64,000 nucleotides of DNA from positions 3,596,001 to 3,660,000 of the forward strand of contig NZ_CP088022.1 in the NCBI RefSeq assembly GCF_013373795.3, read 5' to 3'. The notes below the pieces were generated by a model, which saw only the letters and a list, made by a program, of their open reading frames with translations, ran no database searches and was not told the DNA's origin. Source of the stretch: Bradyrhizobium quebecense (lineage in GTDB: Bacteria > Pseudomonadota > Alphaproteobacteria > Rhizobiales > Xanthobacteraceae). Positions 46,352-54,964 of this stretch are shown here, one piece after another; the stretch's first letter is position 1; every line of letters starts with the position of its first letter. The translations under genes were made by a program, and so were the position numbers.

Positions 46352-47421
46352 TGTTCAGGCTAGAAATGCTACCCGCGCGGGAGGGGGACTGTCTGATCCT
46401 CAGCTGGGGTGAAGCCGATAGCCCTTATCGCCTGCTCATAGACGCCGGACGCGAGTCGACCTCCGAGGCGGTGCTTGCATACGTCGAAGAACATGGGGGC
46501 GCGAAGGACATGTTCGAGCTATTCATCGTGACCCATATCGATCGCGACCATATCGAAGGCGCGGTAGCCCTCCTGAGGTCGGAGCGCTTCCGGCCCCTCG
46601 TCAAGCAGATCTGGTTTAATGACCGCGGCGACCTTGATTACGCTCCGCCGGAACCGGGCTTCGAGACGTACGGCGCGCTCGACGGAGAACGTCTAGCCGC
46701 ACTCATCGCCGAGCACCAGATCGCCAATAATCTCGATTTCAGGCCAGCGCCGGTCGCAGTGCGGCAAGAGGAGCTGCCTGTTGTCGAACTTCCGGGCGGC
46801 CTGACCCTGACCGTCTTGTCGCCCGATCAGCAGCAATTGGCCGATCTCGCTAAGCCGTGGGAGGACACTCTGCGAGAGGCTCCGCCGGGCTGGGAAGAGT
46901 ACGGCGAGACCGAGCCAATCGACGTCGCCTTCCTCGCTAGTCGGCCATTCAAAAGCGACAAGGCGAAGCCCAACGGCTCGAGTATTGCGGTGGTCGCCGC
47001 CTACAAGAAGCGTACGATCTTGCTGACCGGCGATGCTCACGTTGGCCGGCTGCTGGCATCGCTCGCGCTCTACAAGGAAATGCATCCCGAACACGAGGGG
47101 TTCGCCTTGGTAAAGGCCTCGCACCACGGAAGCCGCGGCAATATCTCGAACGAATTGGTGGCAGCGGCCCAATGCAGTTGCTGGGCGATCTCTACAAATG
47201 GAGCTCAGTACAAGCATCCTGATCGCGAGGCCATCGCCCGGATCATCGCCGGCTCACCCGACATAGTGAAACTGTTCTTCAACTATGACACCCCGTTCAC
47301 CGCATGGTGGCGTAGACCCAACGTCGGAGCCTATGCCTTTACGTCGTCCTACGGCGACGGCGGCTATCTCGCGATCGATATTCCCGAGACCGCCCCTGCC
47401 GTTGCAATTTCAACTCGATAA
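46351..47421 (+). CDS. ComEC-like metallo-beta-lactamase-fold protein (first copy)
   Basis: 356 residues, MBL fold of the ComEC/Rec2 nuclease-like group. Metal ligands: H62-x-D64-x-D66-H67 in IVTHIDRDHIEGA, D228 in ILLTGDAH, H258-H259 in VKASHHGSRG. N-terminal LEMLPAREGDCLILSW is typical. There is no membrane segment, so it is a soluble enzyme, probably a nuclease or phosphodiesterase. The start overlaps the previous stop (TGATG). Stand-alone MBL proteins of this group occur in bacterial conflict systems; the exact substrate is unknown. Confidence 0.88.
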   Translation: MFRLEMLPAREGDCLILSWGEADSPYRLLIDAGRESTSEAVLAYVEEHGGAKDMFELFIVTHIDRDHIEGAVALLRSERFRPLVKQIWFNDRGDLDYAPPEPGFETYGALDGERLAALIAEHQIANNLDFRPAPVAVRQEELPVVELPGGLTLTVLSPDQQQLADLAKPWEDTLREAPPGWEEYGETEPIDVAFLASRPFKSDKAKPNGSSIAVVAAYKKRTILLTGDAHVGRLLASLALYKEMHPEHEGFALVKASHHGSRGNISNELVAAAQCSCWAISTNGAQYKHPDREAIARIIAGSPDIVKLFFNYDTPFTAWWRRPNVGAYAFTSSYGDGGYLAIDIPETAPAVAISTR

Positions 47422-47788
47422 CGTAAGCCGCAACAGACCGACATTGGCTAGAAAGCGGGCCATCATTAGCGATGTAGTCGCTTGCGCATTCGGTGGCGGG
47501 CATCCGTAACAACCGACCTCGGGTAAAGGCGTCTCGATCAGTTGACCGTCGGAACATGCACCGCCGTCAGGCCACCGCTGGCGATCGAGGGCCCGAAGCT
47601 GGAAACCCACCGAATCTTCAAGTTCAACCCTAGATTCTGGCGCTTCCGGCTCCACTCGCTTGGCTTGCAGACCCGAATCAACATACTATTTCCGGCTAGC
47701 TTGCAGCATGGTCATTCAGGAAATGCCCTTTTGCGCGGCCGTTTTACTTAAAGGCATGGTGTAAGGCCTGACCGGCCGAGGAGGCGCG
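47422..47788. other. 367-bp gap inside the caspase/E1 cluster
   Basis: No open frame of note. TTGGCT (47660-47665) and TACTAT (47684-47689) at 18-bp spacing could be a promoter for the second half of the cluster (MBL2, E2-E1-JAB, patatin). A strong GAGGAGG site precedes the ATG at 47789. Two transcripts are therefore possible. Confidence 0.4.
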
Positions 47789-48949
47789 ATGTTCGCAGAT
47801 GTAAAGGGACCGTCTTTTATTTTCTGGCCTGTCGGCTGCGGCGATAGCACGACCATCGTCGTCGGCGAAACTGAACTCATGCAGATTGATCTGAACGACA
47901 AAGTGATGGCTGAGGAGGACGATAACGAGCACATTCCGCTGGTTGATGAACTCGTGGCCAAGCTGCCGCAGCGCGATGGCAAGCCCTACCTGTCCTGCTT
48001 TGTCCTGACACATCCTGACCAGGATCATTGCCGCGGCTTCGAGGATCTTCTCAAGCGAGTTGTGATCGGCGAGCTCTGGCACAGCCCGCATATCTTCCGG
48101 GAGTACGAGGACGAAAAGGTCCTGTGCAAGGATGCCGAGGTGTTTCGCGAGGAGGCGCGTCGCCGGGCAACGAAGACCATCAAGGCCGGAGGTGATCCCG
48201 GCGCCGGCAATCGCGTTCGGGTTATCGGCTACAGCTCGCTGTTTCAACCCGGCGAACGCTATCATAACCTTCCCGAGGAGTTCCGCACCCGCCCGGGTGC
48301 GGAGATCACCATTCTCGACGGTGCAGACGTCAGCGACCGCTTTCATGCCTTCATCCACGGGCCTTTCAAGGAGGGTGAAGCTGACGCTCGCAACGAGACC
48401 AGCGTGGCCATGCGGGTGATCATCGGCAACCAAGATCATCCGATGTACGGACTCTTCCTCGGCGATGTCTCCTACCCGACCCTGATGCAGATCTTCGAGC
48501 AGACGCACGCTCACAACAATGACGCCATGCTAAACTGGAACGTGCTTCTTGCCCCGCATCACTGCTCGAAGAAGGTCATGTATGAAGACAATGTTCTTCA
48601 GCAAGACGCCCTCGACGAGCTGCAGGCGCCGCAGCTCGATATCGGTTATATCGTCGCGAGCTCGCCGGAATTCCCGGCATCGAATTCGTCTGGCGACAAT
48701 CCGCCCCACGTCAAGGCGAGGAACCGTTATGAGGAAATCGTCAACACGGCGTTCCTCTGCACCGGCGAATACAGCACGCCCGAGAACCTCCGGCCGATCA
48801 TCTTCAGCGTCAACGAAGACGGCGTCTTCCTCGACGGTGACGACTACGAGGTCTCCGATAGCGCGCGCAAGACGTTGGCCGCCGCAGTCGAGGCGGCCCG
48901 CGGACGTGCGGCACCTCCAACCGCCAAAGTTGGTTTCGGCCACGAATGA
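47789..48949 (+). CDS. ComEC-like metallo-beta-lactamase-fold protein (second copy)
   Basis: 386 residues, MBL fold. Ligands H75-x-D77-x-D79-H80 (VLTHPDQDHCRGF), D226 (GLFLGDVSY), H257-H258 (LLAPHHCSKK). It shares the group but little obvious sequence with the first MBL protein, and has an insertion around residues 95-175 after the first metal motif. The N-terminus FIFWPVGCGDSTTIVVGE is characteristic of MBL proteins that accompany E1/E2/JAB genes. The E2-E1-JAB gene overlaps its end by 4 bp, so they are translated together. Confidence 0.9.
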   Translation: MFADVKGPSFIFWPVGCGDSTTIVVGETELMQIDLNDKVMAEEDDNEHIPLVDELVAKLPQRDGKPYLSCFVLTHPDQDHCRGFEDLLKRVVIGELWHSPHIFREYEDEKVLCKDAEVFREEARRRATKTIKAGGDPGAGNRVRVIGYSSLFQPGERYHNLPEEFRTRPGAEITILDGADVSDRFHAFIHGPFKEGEADARNETSVAMRVIIGNQDHPMYGLFLGDVSYPTLMQIFEQTHAHNNDAMLNWNVLLAPHHCSKKVMYEDNVLQQDALDELQAPQLDIGYIVASSPEFPASNSSGDNPPHVKARNRYEEIVNTAFLCTGEYSTPENLRPIIFSVNEDGVFLDGDDYEVSDSARKTLAAAVEAARGRAAPPTAKVGFGHE

Positions 48950-51189
48950 AATCCGACGGGCAGGCCTGGGCGCTCGCACAACTTGCCGAAATCGTCCAAG
49001 CTTCCTCCGGTTCGCTCGAGGTCATAGACACCGTCGAGCCGACCGAAGATGGCGAAGCCGTAGTCGTTTCTCTTTCGGTGGACTGCTCCGGATACCCGCG
49101 TAAGCCAGGCGGGATTCCTTTCAGGACACGGGAGCGACTGCTTCTCAAGATTCCGGCTAATTTCCCTCTAGAGGTGCCGCGGCTTGACTTCGCGCACAAG
49201 CGCTACGGCGACTTCTCGCACGTACAATGGGGCAGCTACATCTGCCTTTATCAAGCGACCGACAGCGAATGGCAGCCGGAAGACGGCCTCTTCGGCTACA
49301 TGCAGCGCATCGACGACTGGCTTCGAGCCGCTGCCGCAGATGAACTCGATCCGGCAGGAATGCCGCTGCACCCGCCCGTCACCTACGCGGTCAGCAGCCT
49401 GAAAATTGTCCCAACGCAGAATACGCCGGTCGTCGAACCGCCATTCTGGGCAGGATACGCGAAGATCATACGCGAGAACGAGAACCGTATAGAACTCGGC
49501 GAATGGATTGAAAGCCAGGGTACCATCCCCGATGGTCGCCTGGCCGCCGCTGTGCTCCTTCCGACCGGGATGCCGCACGAGTATCCCAAGTCAGTCTCGG
49601 AACTTCTCGAAGAGTTGAAGGCCCGAGATCTCCCCATCAAGGTCATTCGGCTGATGATCCAGTTAGGCGTGCTCAGAGGTGAAAGCGGTCAGCCGCTCAT
49701 CTTCATACTGGGCGCCGCGATGCGCGGGATTGCCGGGGGCCCACGTCTTCAGCACTTGGCTGCTTGGCGCATTGATGCGCAGCGCGTCGATGAAATGCGC
49801 GAAGCAATCAGGGCTTCTACCAGCGACGATCCCAGTGACGTCACCGAATTCTATGAATGGGCTGCGAAGGCCACAATCGAATGGTGCAGCATCCTTGAGG
49901 ATCGACCGGAAATCGTCACCAGACGAGACGCCGAGAGTGCTTCAGCCTGGTGGGCGGGCCGCCATGTCGTCCTCCTCGGTTGTGGAGCTATCGGCAGCGC
50001 GGTCGCCATGCTGCTCGCCCGCGCGGGCGTGGCCAAGCTGCAGCTCTACGACAAGGACGTGGTCAAGCCGGGTGTTCTGGTCAGGCAGCTCTTCGACCGG
50101 TATCAGATTGGCGCCAACAAGGCGAAGGCAACCGCCCAGAACATCCGATATACCAATTATGGGGTCGAAGCGCTCTCGTCGCCCGCAGATATCGTGAGAT
50201 TGCTTGAAGTCCCGGAGCGCCGCGCGGACATCCTGGCCGCTGACGTGATCATCAACGCAACCGCTTCGACAATGGTCGCGACTTCGCTGGAGAAGCAGTT
50301 CAGGACCTGGCCAAAGGCCCATCCGCCTATCGTCTCAATGGCCCTGGGGCACAAGGCGGATCAGGGTTTGATGACGATGGCTGTGCAAGGGGTTCCTGGA
50401 ATAACGCTGGACCTCGACCGTCGCGCCAAGATAGCGCTGTCGAATCTTGAAAAGGGAAAGCACGTCCTCGACGAGTTCTGGCCGGTAAGCCCGGACAGGA
50501 CGCGCCTGTTTCAGCCCGAGCCCGGCTGTTCCAGCCCGACATTCCGGGGCTCCGCTGCCGACGTGATGGCGCTTTCGGCATTGATGACGAACGTCGCGAG
50601 CAGATGGTTGGCAAGTCCCTCGCTTGTTGCTGCGCGCGCCCGCTCGTTTGATCTGACCGGACAGCGCACAGGTGCCCTCAACGAGTTCGAGTTCGAGTGG
50701 CCCACCGATATTGTTCTCGTCGATGGCCGGAACGGTTACCAGATCCGTGTGACGCAGGCCGCTCTTGCAGGAATGCGGGCATGGATGCGCAGGTCAGAGC
50801 GGGTTAACGGCCGACGCGTCGAGACAGGTGGCATCCTGTTTGGTCACGCGGATGAGTTCCTGAAAATCCTTTGGGTCGATGAGATCAGCGGGCCACCGCC
50901 TGATAGCCTTCAATCTCCGACGGCATTCGTCTGCGGCACCGCGGGCGTTTCTGAAATGAACACCGAAAAGACCAGGAGGACGAGGAAATCCGTTGCCTTT
51001 GTCGGTATGTGGCACACGCACCCTGGAGGAATTCCGCTGCCCAGCAACACCGACTACGGCGCGATGGCGAATCTCCTGACGAGCAAGGAATTCCAGGCCA
51101 AGCGTTTCTTGATGATCATTATTGGGGCTGATTCATCACGCCCCCTCATTACGGGGACGGTCTTTGAGCGAGCCGATTACCAACAGTAG
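48946..51189 (+). CDS. E2-E1-JAB triple fusion (ubiquitin-like conjugation and deconjugation enzyme)
   Basis: 747 residues with three enzymes of a ubiquitin-like cycle in one chain. Residues 1-150: E2-like fold with catalytic Cys100 (WGSYICLYQATDSEW) preceded by a Pro-rich strand pair. Residues 150-330: linker domain of unknown fold. Residues 335-580: ThiF/E1 adenylation domain with GCGAIGS at 345-351, YDKDVVKPG, and the candidate thioester Cys528 in PGCSSPTFRGS. Residues 595-745: JAB/JAMM isopeptidase with E627, H690-x-H692-P, S700, D703, all canonical. In type II CBASS the same activities are split between Cap2 (E1-E2) and Cap3 (JAB). It overlaps the MBL gene and, in its last bases, the patatin gene. 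Confidence 0.95.
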   Translation: MKSDGQAWALAQLAEIVQASSGSLEVIDTVEPTEDGEAVVVSLSVDCSGYPRKPGGIPFRTRERLLLKIPANFPLEVPRLDFAHKRYGDFSHVQWGSYICLYQATDSEWQPEDGLFGYMQRIDDWLRAAAADELDPAGMPLHPPVTYAVSSLKIVPTQNTPVVEPPFWAGYAKIIRENENRIELGEWIESQGTIPDGRLAAAVLLPTGMPHEYPKSVSELLEELKARDLPIKVIRLMIQLGVLRGESGQPLIFILGAAMRGIAGGPRLQHLAAWRIDAQRVDEMREAIRASTSDDPSDVTEFYEWAAKATIEWCSILEDRPEIVTRRDAESASAWWAGRHVVLLGCGAIGSAVAMLLARAGVAKLQLYDKDVVKPGVLVRQLFDRYQIGANKAKATAQNIRYTNYGVEALSSPADIVRLLEVPERRADILAADVIINATASTMVATSLEKQFRTWPKAHPPIVSMALGHKADQGLMTMAVQGVPGITLDLDRRAKIALSNLEKGKHVLDEFWPVSPDRTRLFQPEPGCSSPTFRGSAADVMALSALMTNVASRWLASPSLVAARARSFDLTGQRTGALNEFEFEWPTDIVLVDGRNGYQIRVTQAALAGMRAWMRRSERVNGRRVETGGILFGHADEFLKILWVDEISGPPPDSLQSPTAFVCGTAGVSEMNTEKTRRTRKSVAFVGMWHTHPGGIPLPSNTDYGAMANLLTSKEFQAKRFLMIIIGADSSRPLITGTVFERADYQQ

Positions 51190-52366
51190 TCCGCTGCCGA
51201 AGCAGCCGTTTATCGGACTCGCCATGTCCGGCGGCGGCGCACGGGCGATGGCGTTCCATCTCGGCTGTTTGCGGGCGCTCCATGACAGAGGCCTGTTGGA
51301 AAAGGTGAAGGTCCTGTCCACCGTTTCGGGAGGCAGCGTCATCGGCGCATGTTACGCCTACAGCTCGGATGACTTCGTTTCGTTCGACCGAAAACTCGTC
51401 GAGCTGCTCCGGAATGGCATCCAGCGGATGATCTTGAAAGAGCTGCTGACCAGCACACAATGGGTGAAGATCCTTCTCACACTGATCTTAAGTGGACTGC
51501 CCACAGCTGTCCTTTGGTCCCTTTCGTCAATCCTCGCTGCCTGTCGACTCCTCACCGGACTCCCGACACGACGCATCGAGCGCGCGCTTGCGGTGTTTCG
51601 ACAGTCGCTGCTGGTTTGGGCTAGCCTCACGACAGCGTTCGAGCAGGCCCTGACCAGCCTCTTTCGATCGAAGACTGTCTGTGATGTCACGCGTCCGGAT
51701 TTGCAAGTGGTCATAAACGCCTGTGACCTGAAGACCGGAACCGCATTCCGTTTTGGCTCGCAACGGTCGGGAGGTTGGCGTTACGGGAAAATCGTTGGAC
51801 CGGCCCCAACCGTTGCGAAGGCCGTGGCGGCATCGGCCGCCTTCCCCATCATCCTGCCGCCGCTTATCGAAACTTTCCAGTTCAGCAAAGGCGGCAGCAC
51901 TCGAACCCAGACAGTCGTCTTGACCGACGGCGGCGTGTTCGACAATCTGGGAGTGTCCGTCCTGGAGCCCGGAAGAGACGGCGATATCACCGACACATAC
52001 CCGGTGACGCATATTATCAGTCTCAACGCCGGACCAGGCCAGCTCAACGGTGGCGATCATCCCTTCTGGTGGATCAGCCGCGTCGCAAAGGCCTTCGAAG
52101 CGGTGCACCGCAAATCGCAAGACCACGTCTACTCCAGACTACATCGTCATGTAGAAGCAGGCGACTTGGACGGCTTCGGGATGGTCTACCTCGGCCAACA
52201 GGATCACCAGCTTCCGTGCCATCCCCCCGACCTTGTAACGCGCGACAAAGTTCGCGACTATCCAACAGATTTCGCGCCCGTCTCCGCAAAAGACCTTACG
52301 CTGTTGACCAGCCGAGGTGAACAGCTCACGCACATTATCATCGATCGATATCTACCGCAGTTGTAG
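51164..52366 (+). CDS. Patatin-like phospholipase
   Basis: 400 residues from a TTG at 51164 with GGGGA six bases upstream; a TTG at 51122 is an alternative. Oxyanion loop AMSGGGARAMAFHLG (21-34), nucleophile Ser55 in STVSGGSVIG, catalytic Asp255 in LTDGGVFDNLG. Residues about 100-132 form a strongly hydrophobic hairpin that may insert into membrane. Patatin phospholipases are common membrane-damaging effectors of CBASS and related systems. It overlaps the E2-E1-JAB gene by 26 bp, so it is translated from the same message. Confidence 0.9.
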   Translation: MSEPITNSSPLPKQPFIGLAMSGGGARAMAFHLGCLRALHDRGLLEKVKVLSTVSGGSVIGACYAYSSDDFVSFDRKLVELLRNGIQRMILKELLTSTQWVKILLTLILSGLPTAVLWSLSSILAACRLLTGLPTRRIERALAVFRQSLLVWASLTTAFEQALTSLFRSKTVCDVTRPDLQVVINACDLKTGTAFRFGSQRSGGWRYGKIVGPAPTVAKAVAASAAFPIILPPLIETFQFSKGGSTRTQTVVLTDGGVFDNLGVSVLEPGRDGDITDTYPVTHIISLNAGPGQLNGGDHPFWWISRVAKAFEAVHRKSQDHVYSRLHRHVEAGDLDGFGMVYLGQQDHQLPCHPPDLVTRDKVRDYPTDFAPVSAKDLTLLTSRGEQLTHIIIDRYLPQL

Positions 52367-52649
52367 TCCTTTCTGGATGCTCAGTAGATGAAAACAAAGG
52401 CCTTAGCTTACGGACAAGTGCGCTTTCAGTCGATCCGATCGCTCAATCAGCCTCGCTGCTTTATCTTCCAGTGCACCAACCCGCACCGGTCAAAAGGTTG
52501 GTCCATATATTCGACAAACTTTGGATCTTGCACGTGGCCGTCTTCGGGATCGGCCGTCTTCCGTAGGGGAAACGTGATCCAACGTGGTCCAACTGAATAA
52601 GGCCACTCGCTCTAGCTGAACCGAACACCAAGACGGCAAGGTGTGTGCC

Positions 52650-52883
52650 TCAATCGTCCTTCAGAAGCCGCCATGGCTCAACTCCAAGCCCTACCGCAAT
52701 TCGGGCGATATTATCGATGGACACGTTCCGCTCTGAACGCTCGACTCCGCTGAGATAGGTTCGGTTAATGCCGCATTCATAGGCAAGCGCCTCCTGGCTA
52801 AGCCCACGCGCGGCCCGCAGGCGTCGCATGTTCTTTGCCAAAACGTCTCGCAGCGGTCCTTTGTGTGTCAGCTTCACCAACAC
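52650..52883 (-). CDS. XRE-family helix-turn-helix regulator (77 aa)
   Basis: Almost entirely a Cro/CI-type HTH (LAKNMRRLRAARGLSQEALAYECGINRTYLSGVERSERNVSIDNIARIAVGLGV). Probably a DNA-binding repressor. It converges on the patatin gene (283 bp apart, nothing seen in between) and diverges from the gene at 52965. It may regulate the nearby cluster or the island; small XRE proteins of this type are common on rhizobial islands. Confidence 0.85.
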   Translation of the reverse strand: MLVKLTHKGPLRDVLAKNMRRLRAARGLSQEALAYECGINRTYLSGVERSERNVSIDNIARIAVGLGVEPWRLLKDD

Positions 52884-52964
52884 ACATCCTGCGTATTGAC
52901 GCCTTTAAGGCGACCGCTTTTAAGTTACATAAAGAGGGAGACCGAAGAATTTGGAGCTACCGTC

Positions 52965-53378
52965 ATGGGTAACTACGAGGCAATCATCTTAGAGCCGTTC
53001 CTGGAATCCTGCGGCCATTCTCCCGGAAGCTTGGGAGCGATAGGCTATCTAGCCGGCTACAGGTGTAGAGAAACTGGAGCTGTCATATGCTCGATTAATC
53101 TGCCCACTGAGCTAGTGGAAGCTGTTGTCATGGGCAGCGTGATCACATCCGCTGTCGTAACTCCGAGCGGCCAAGTCGAATCCTCGTTCGAATTCGTGAG
53201 GACCAAGTCTCCGGTCCAGGTTCTTACGTCTGAGCCGATCGATGCTCTAGTGAGGCGTGCGCTTGCCCGAGATAGCCTTCGGCTTGAAGGCGCCACGAAG
53301 CATGAACTGGAGCAGTTGCACGATCGACTCGGACGTTCGCTGCACCTAGTCGCCGAGTGCCTTCAGGTGTTTCGCTAG
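52965..53378 (+). CDS. Hypothetical protein (137 aa)
   Basis: ATG at 52965 (MGNYEAIILEPFLESCGHSPGSLGAIGYLAGYRCRETGAV). No recognised domain; the C-terminal third is helical (DALVRRALARDSLRLEGATKHELEQLHDRLGRSLHLVAECL). The frame is open further upstream (to 52863), but that part overlaps the divergent XRE gene. Base composition is lower in GC than the trb operon. Function unknown. Confidence 0.55.
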   Translation: MGNYEAIILEPFLESCGHSPGSLGAIGYLAGYRCRETGAVICSINLPTELVEAVVMGSVITSAVVTPSGQVESSFEFVRTKSPVQVLTSEPIDALVRRALARDSLRLEGATKHELEQLHDRLGRSLHLVAECLQVFR

Positions 53379-53431
53379 GTCGATTCGTGACATCCCGTCG
53401 AGCGATCATTTCAATCATCGGAAAGGGGACA

Positions 53432-53686
53432 CTAGCTCGAAGTAGAGTCATCCCCATCCGTAAACATTTGGTCGCGATTGCTTGATCTCTGCTTTGCTCT
53501 CCTAAAAGCAACATCGCCGTCAATAAATGCCTCGAGCATGAACGGTATCAGCTCAGCCACTTCCTCCTTGTTGCCGTAGGTCTCTGCATAGAACGCAGCA
53601 TACTCGCGCAGTCTCTGCGCCAGGCCTGGCGTAAACACAACGTTCACTTTCACCGGCGTCCGATCAGGCAGCTTCGCAAGCTTCAT
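53432..53686 (-). CDS. DUF2274 protein at the end of the trb operon
   Basis: 84 residues, KLAKLPDRTPVKVNVVFTPGLAQRLREYAAFYAETYGN..EVAELIPFMLEAFIDGDVAFRRAK, the DUF2274 pattern. This family almost always sits directly after trbI in Trb-type conjugation operons, as here (3 bp gap). It resembles a small ribbon-helix-helix-type or accessory protein. Exact role unknown. Confidence 0.8.
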   Translation of the reverse strand: MKLAKLPDRTPVKVNVVFTPGLAQRLREYAAFYAETYGNKEEVAELIPFMLEAFIDGDVAFRRAKQRSSNRDQMFTDGDDSTSS

Positions 53687-53689
53687 CCC

Positions 53690-54964
53690 TTACCTGCCCT
53701 TCGCCATTGCCTGAACGTCCTGGTACGGCTTCAGCACCAGATCCTTCGAAACAATCACCCGCAGCGGCCAACCCGGCCGCACCGTGATCGTCGGCTGCAC
53801 GTCGAGCTCGCGTTCCACCAGGCGCTGGCCGGCACGATTGGTCGTTTGCTGCGTGCTCTCCCGCAACGCCTTCACGAGATCGCTCTCGTCGTTACCGATC
53901 GATAGCTGTGTCCCCACCCCGATCAGGGTCGCCAGAGCGACACCTTTGAGTAACTGCCAGGTATGGAAGTCCACCTCGTCCTCGAGGCCGGCGTAGCCCG
54001 CAACGTCGGTGGCCGGGAGGTTCTCGATCACGATCGAATTGCCGTTCGGCAGGATAAGCCGGCTCCAGACGACCAACGCCCGCTTCTGGCCAAAAGCGAC
54101 GACACTGTCGTATTTTCCTATAATCCGAGTCCCTTGCGGGATCAGGAGGTGCTCGCCCGTCACCGTGTCATAGACGTTCTCGGTGACTTGGCCGATGGTG
54201 GTGCCTGGCAAGTCCGAATTCAGCCCCGTGACGAGACTCGCCGGGATGATCGACCCCGCCATCAGGGCATAGGTCGACGGCGCCGGCTTGAGCGCGTGTT
54301 GATTGGTGGTTTCCGTGTCGGCTTTCGCGTCCACAAAGGCCAGCTTTCGCGCCTGCGACGAGGGAATGATTTCGCTGGAGCGGTCGATCATCGCCTGCGC
54401 CGTCTTTGCGAGCTCCGCAGCTGATGGGCCTGTATCGGGCGTTGAAGGCCGGAATTCGGATGGAGCGGCAGTTGGGGCCTCCGTCGTACTCGCCTGCTTG
54501 CGCTTGTCCTGCTTCTCCGACAGGCGGACGAACAAGCCCGACTCCTTTGCCTGTTGAGCGACCCGCGTCTGGCGGATCCGCTCAGCCCGTTCGGCGTCTT
54601 CCTCCGGATTGGTTCGGAAGCCAGCGTCCGGAGCGACGCCAGCCTTCTTCTCATTTTCGGCAAAGGCCCTGCCAATGTCCCCTGGCGACGGCGGTCCAAG
54701 CCGCGGCGTCGCTGGCGGCAGGTCTTCATAGGACTTTGGCAGCTTGCTCAGGCCTTCGGCCGTCTGCTTGCGGTCGGTATTGTACAGCTCCGTTCGCTCA
54801 GACTGCTTGAAGGAGCTCGGCTTGAGCGCAATAAGTATCGCTCCGCCCACGAACAGCGCCGCGACCGCGCAGCCGATCATAAGGGCGCGCTTGTTGAGGC
54901 GCCGAACGGGTCGCGGCCGCGCCCGCAGCTCCAGCGGCTCGGGACCCGGATCCAAGCTCGTCAT
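53690..54964 (-). CDS. trbI: Conjugal transfer protein TrbI (VirB10 family)
   Basis: 424 residues. A short cytosolic N-terminus (LNKRALMIGC..), one transmembrane helix near residues 26-46, a charged periplasmic linker, and the C-terminal VirB10 barrel (AGSIIPASLVTGLNSDLPG, TIGQVTENVYDTVTGEHLLIPQGTRIIGKYDS, FGQKRALVVWSRLILPNG). It spans inner and outer membranes in the type IV secretion core complex. The ATG overlaps the trbG stop (ATGA). Confidence 0.95.
   Translation of the reverse strand: MTSLDPGPEPLELRARPRPVRRLNKRALMIGCAVAALFVGGAILIALKPSSFKQSERTELYNTDRKQTAEGLSKLPKSYEDLPPATPRLGPPSPGDIGRAFAENEKKAGVAPDAGFRTNPEEDAERAERIRQTRVAQQAKESGLFVRLSEKQDKRKQASTTEAPTAAPSEFRPSTPDTGPSAAELAKTAQAMIDRSSEIIPSSQARKLAFVDAKADTETTNQHALKPAPSTYALMAGSIIPASLVTGLNSDLPGTTIGQVTENVYDTVTGEHLLIPQGTRIIGKYDSVVAFGQKRALVVWSRLILPNGNSIVIENLPATDVAGYAGLEDEVDFHTWQLLKGVALATLIGVGTQLSIGNDESDLVKALRESTQQTTNRAGQRLVERELDVQPTITVRPGWPLRVIVSKDLVLKPYQDVQAMAKGR

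Noticed and set aside
42010..52366. A canonical CBASS operon
   Set aside because: No CD-NTase or other nucleotidyltransferase, no Cap-type cyclic-nucleotide sensor; only the E1/E2/JAB and phospholipase themes are shared.
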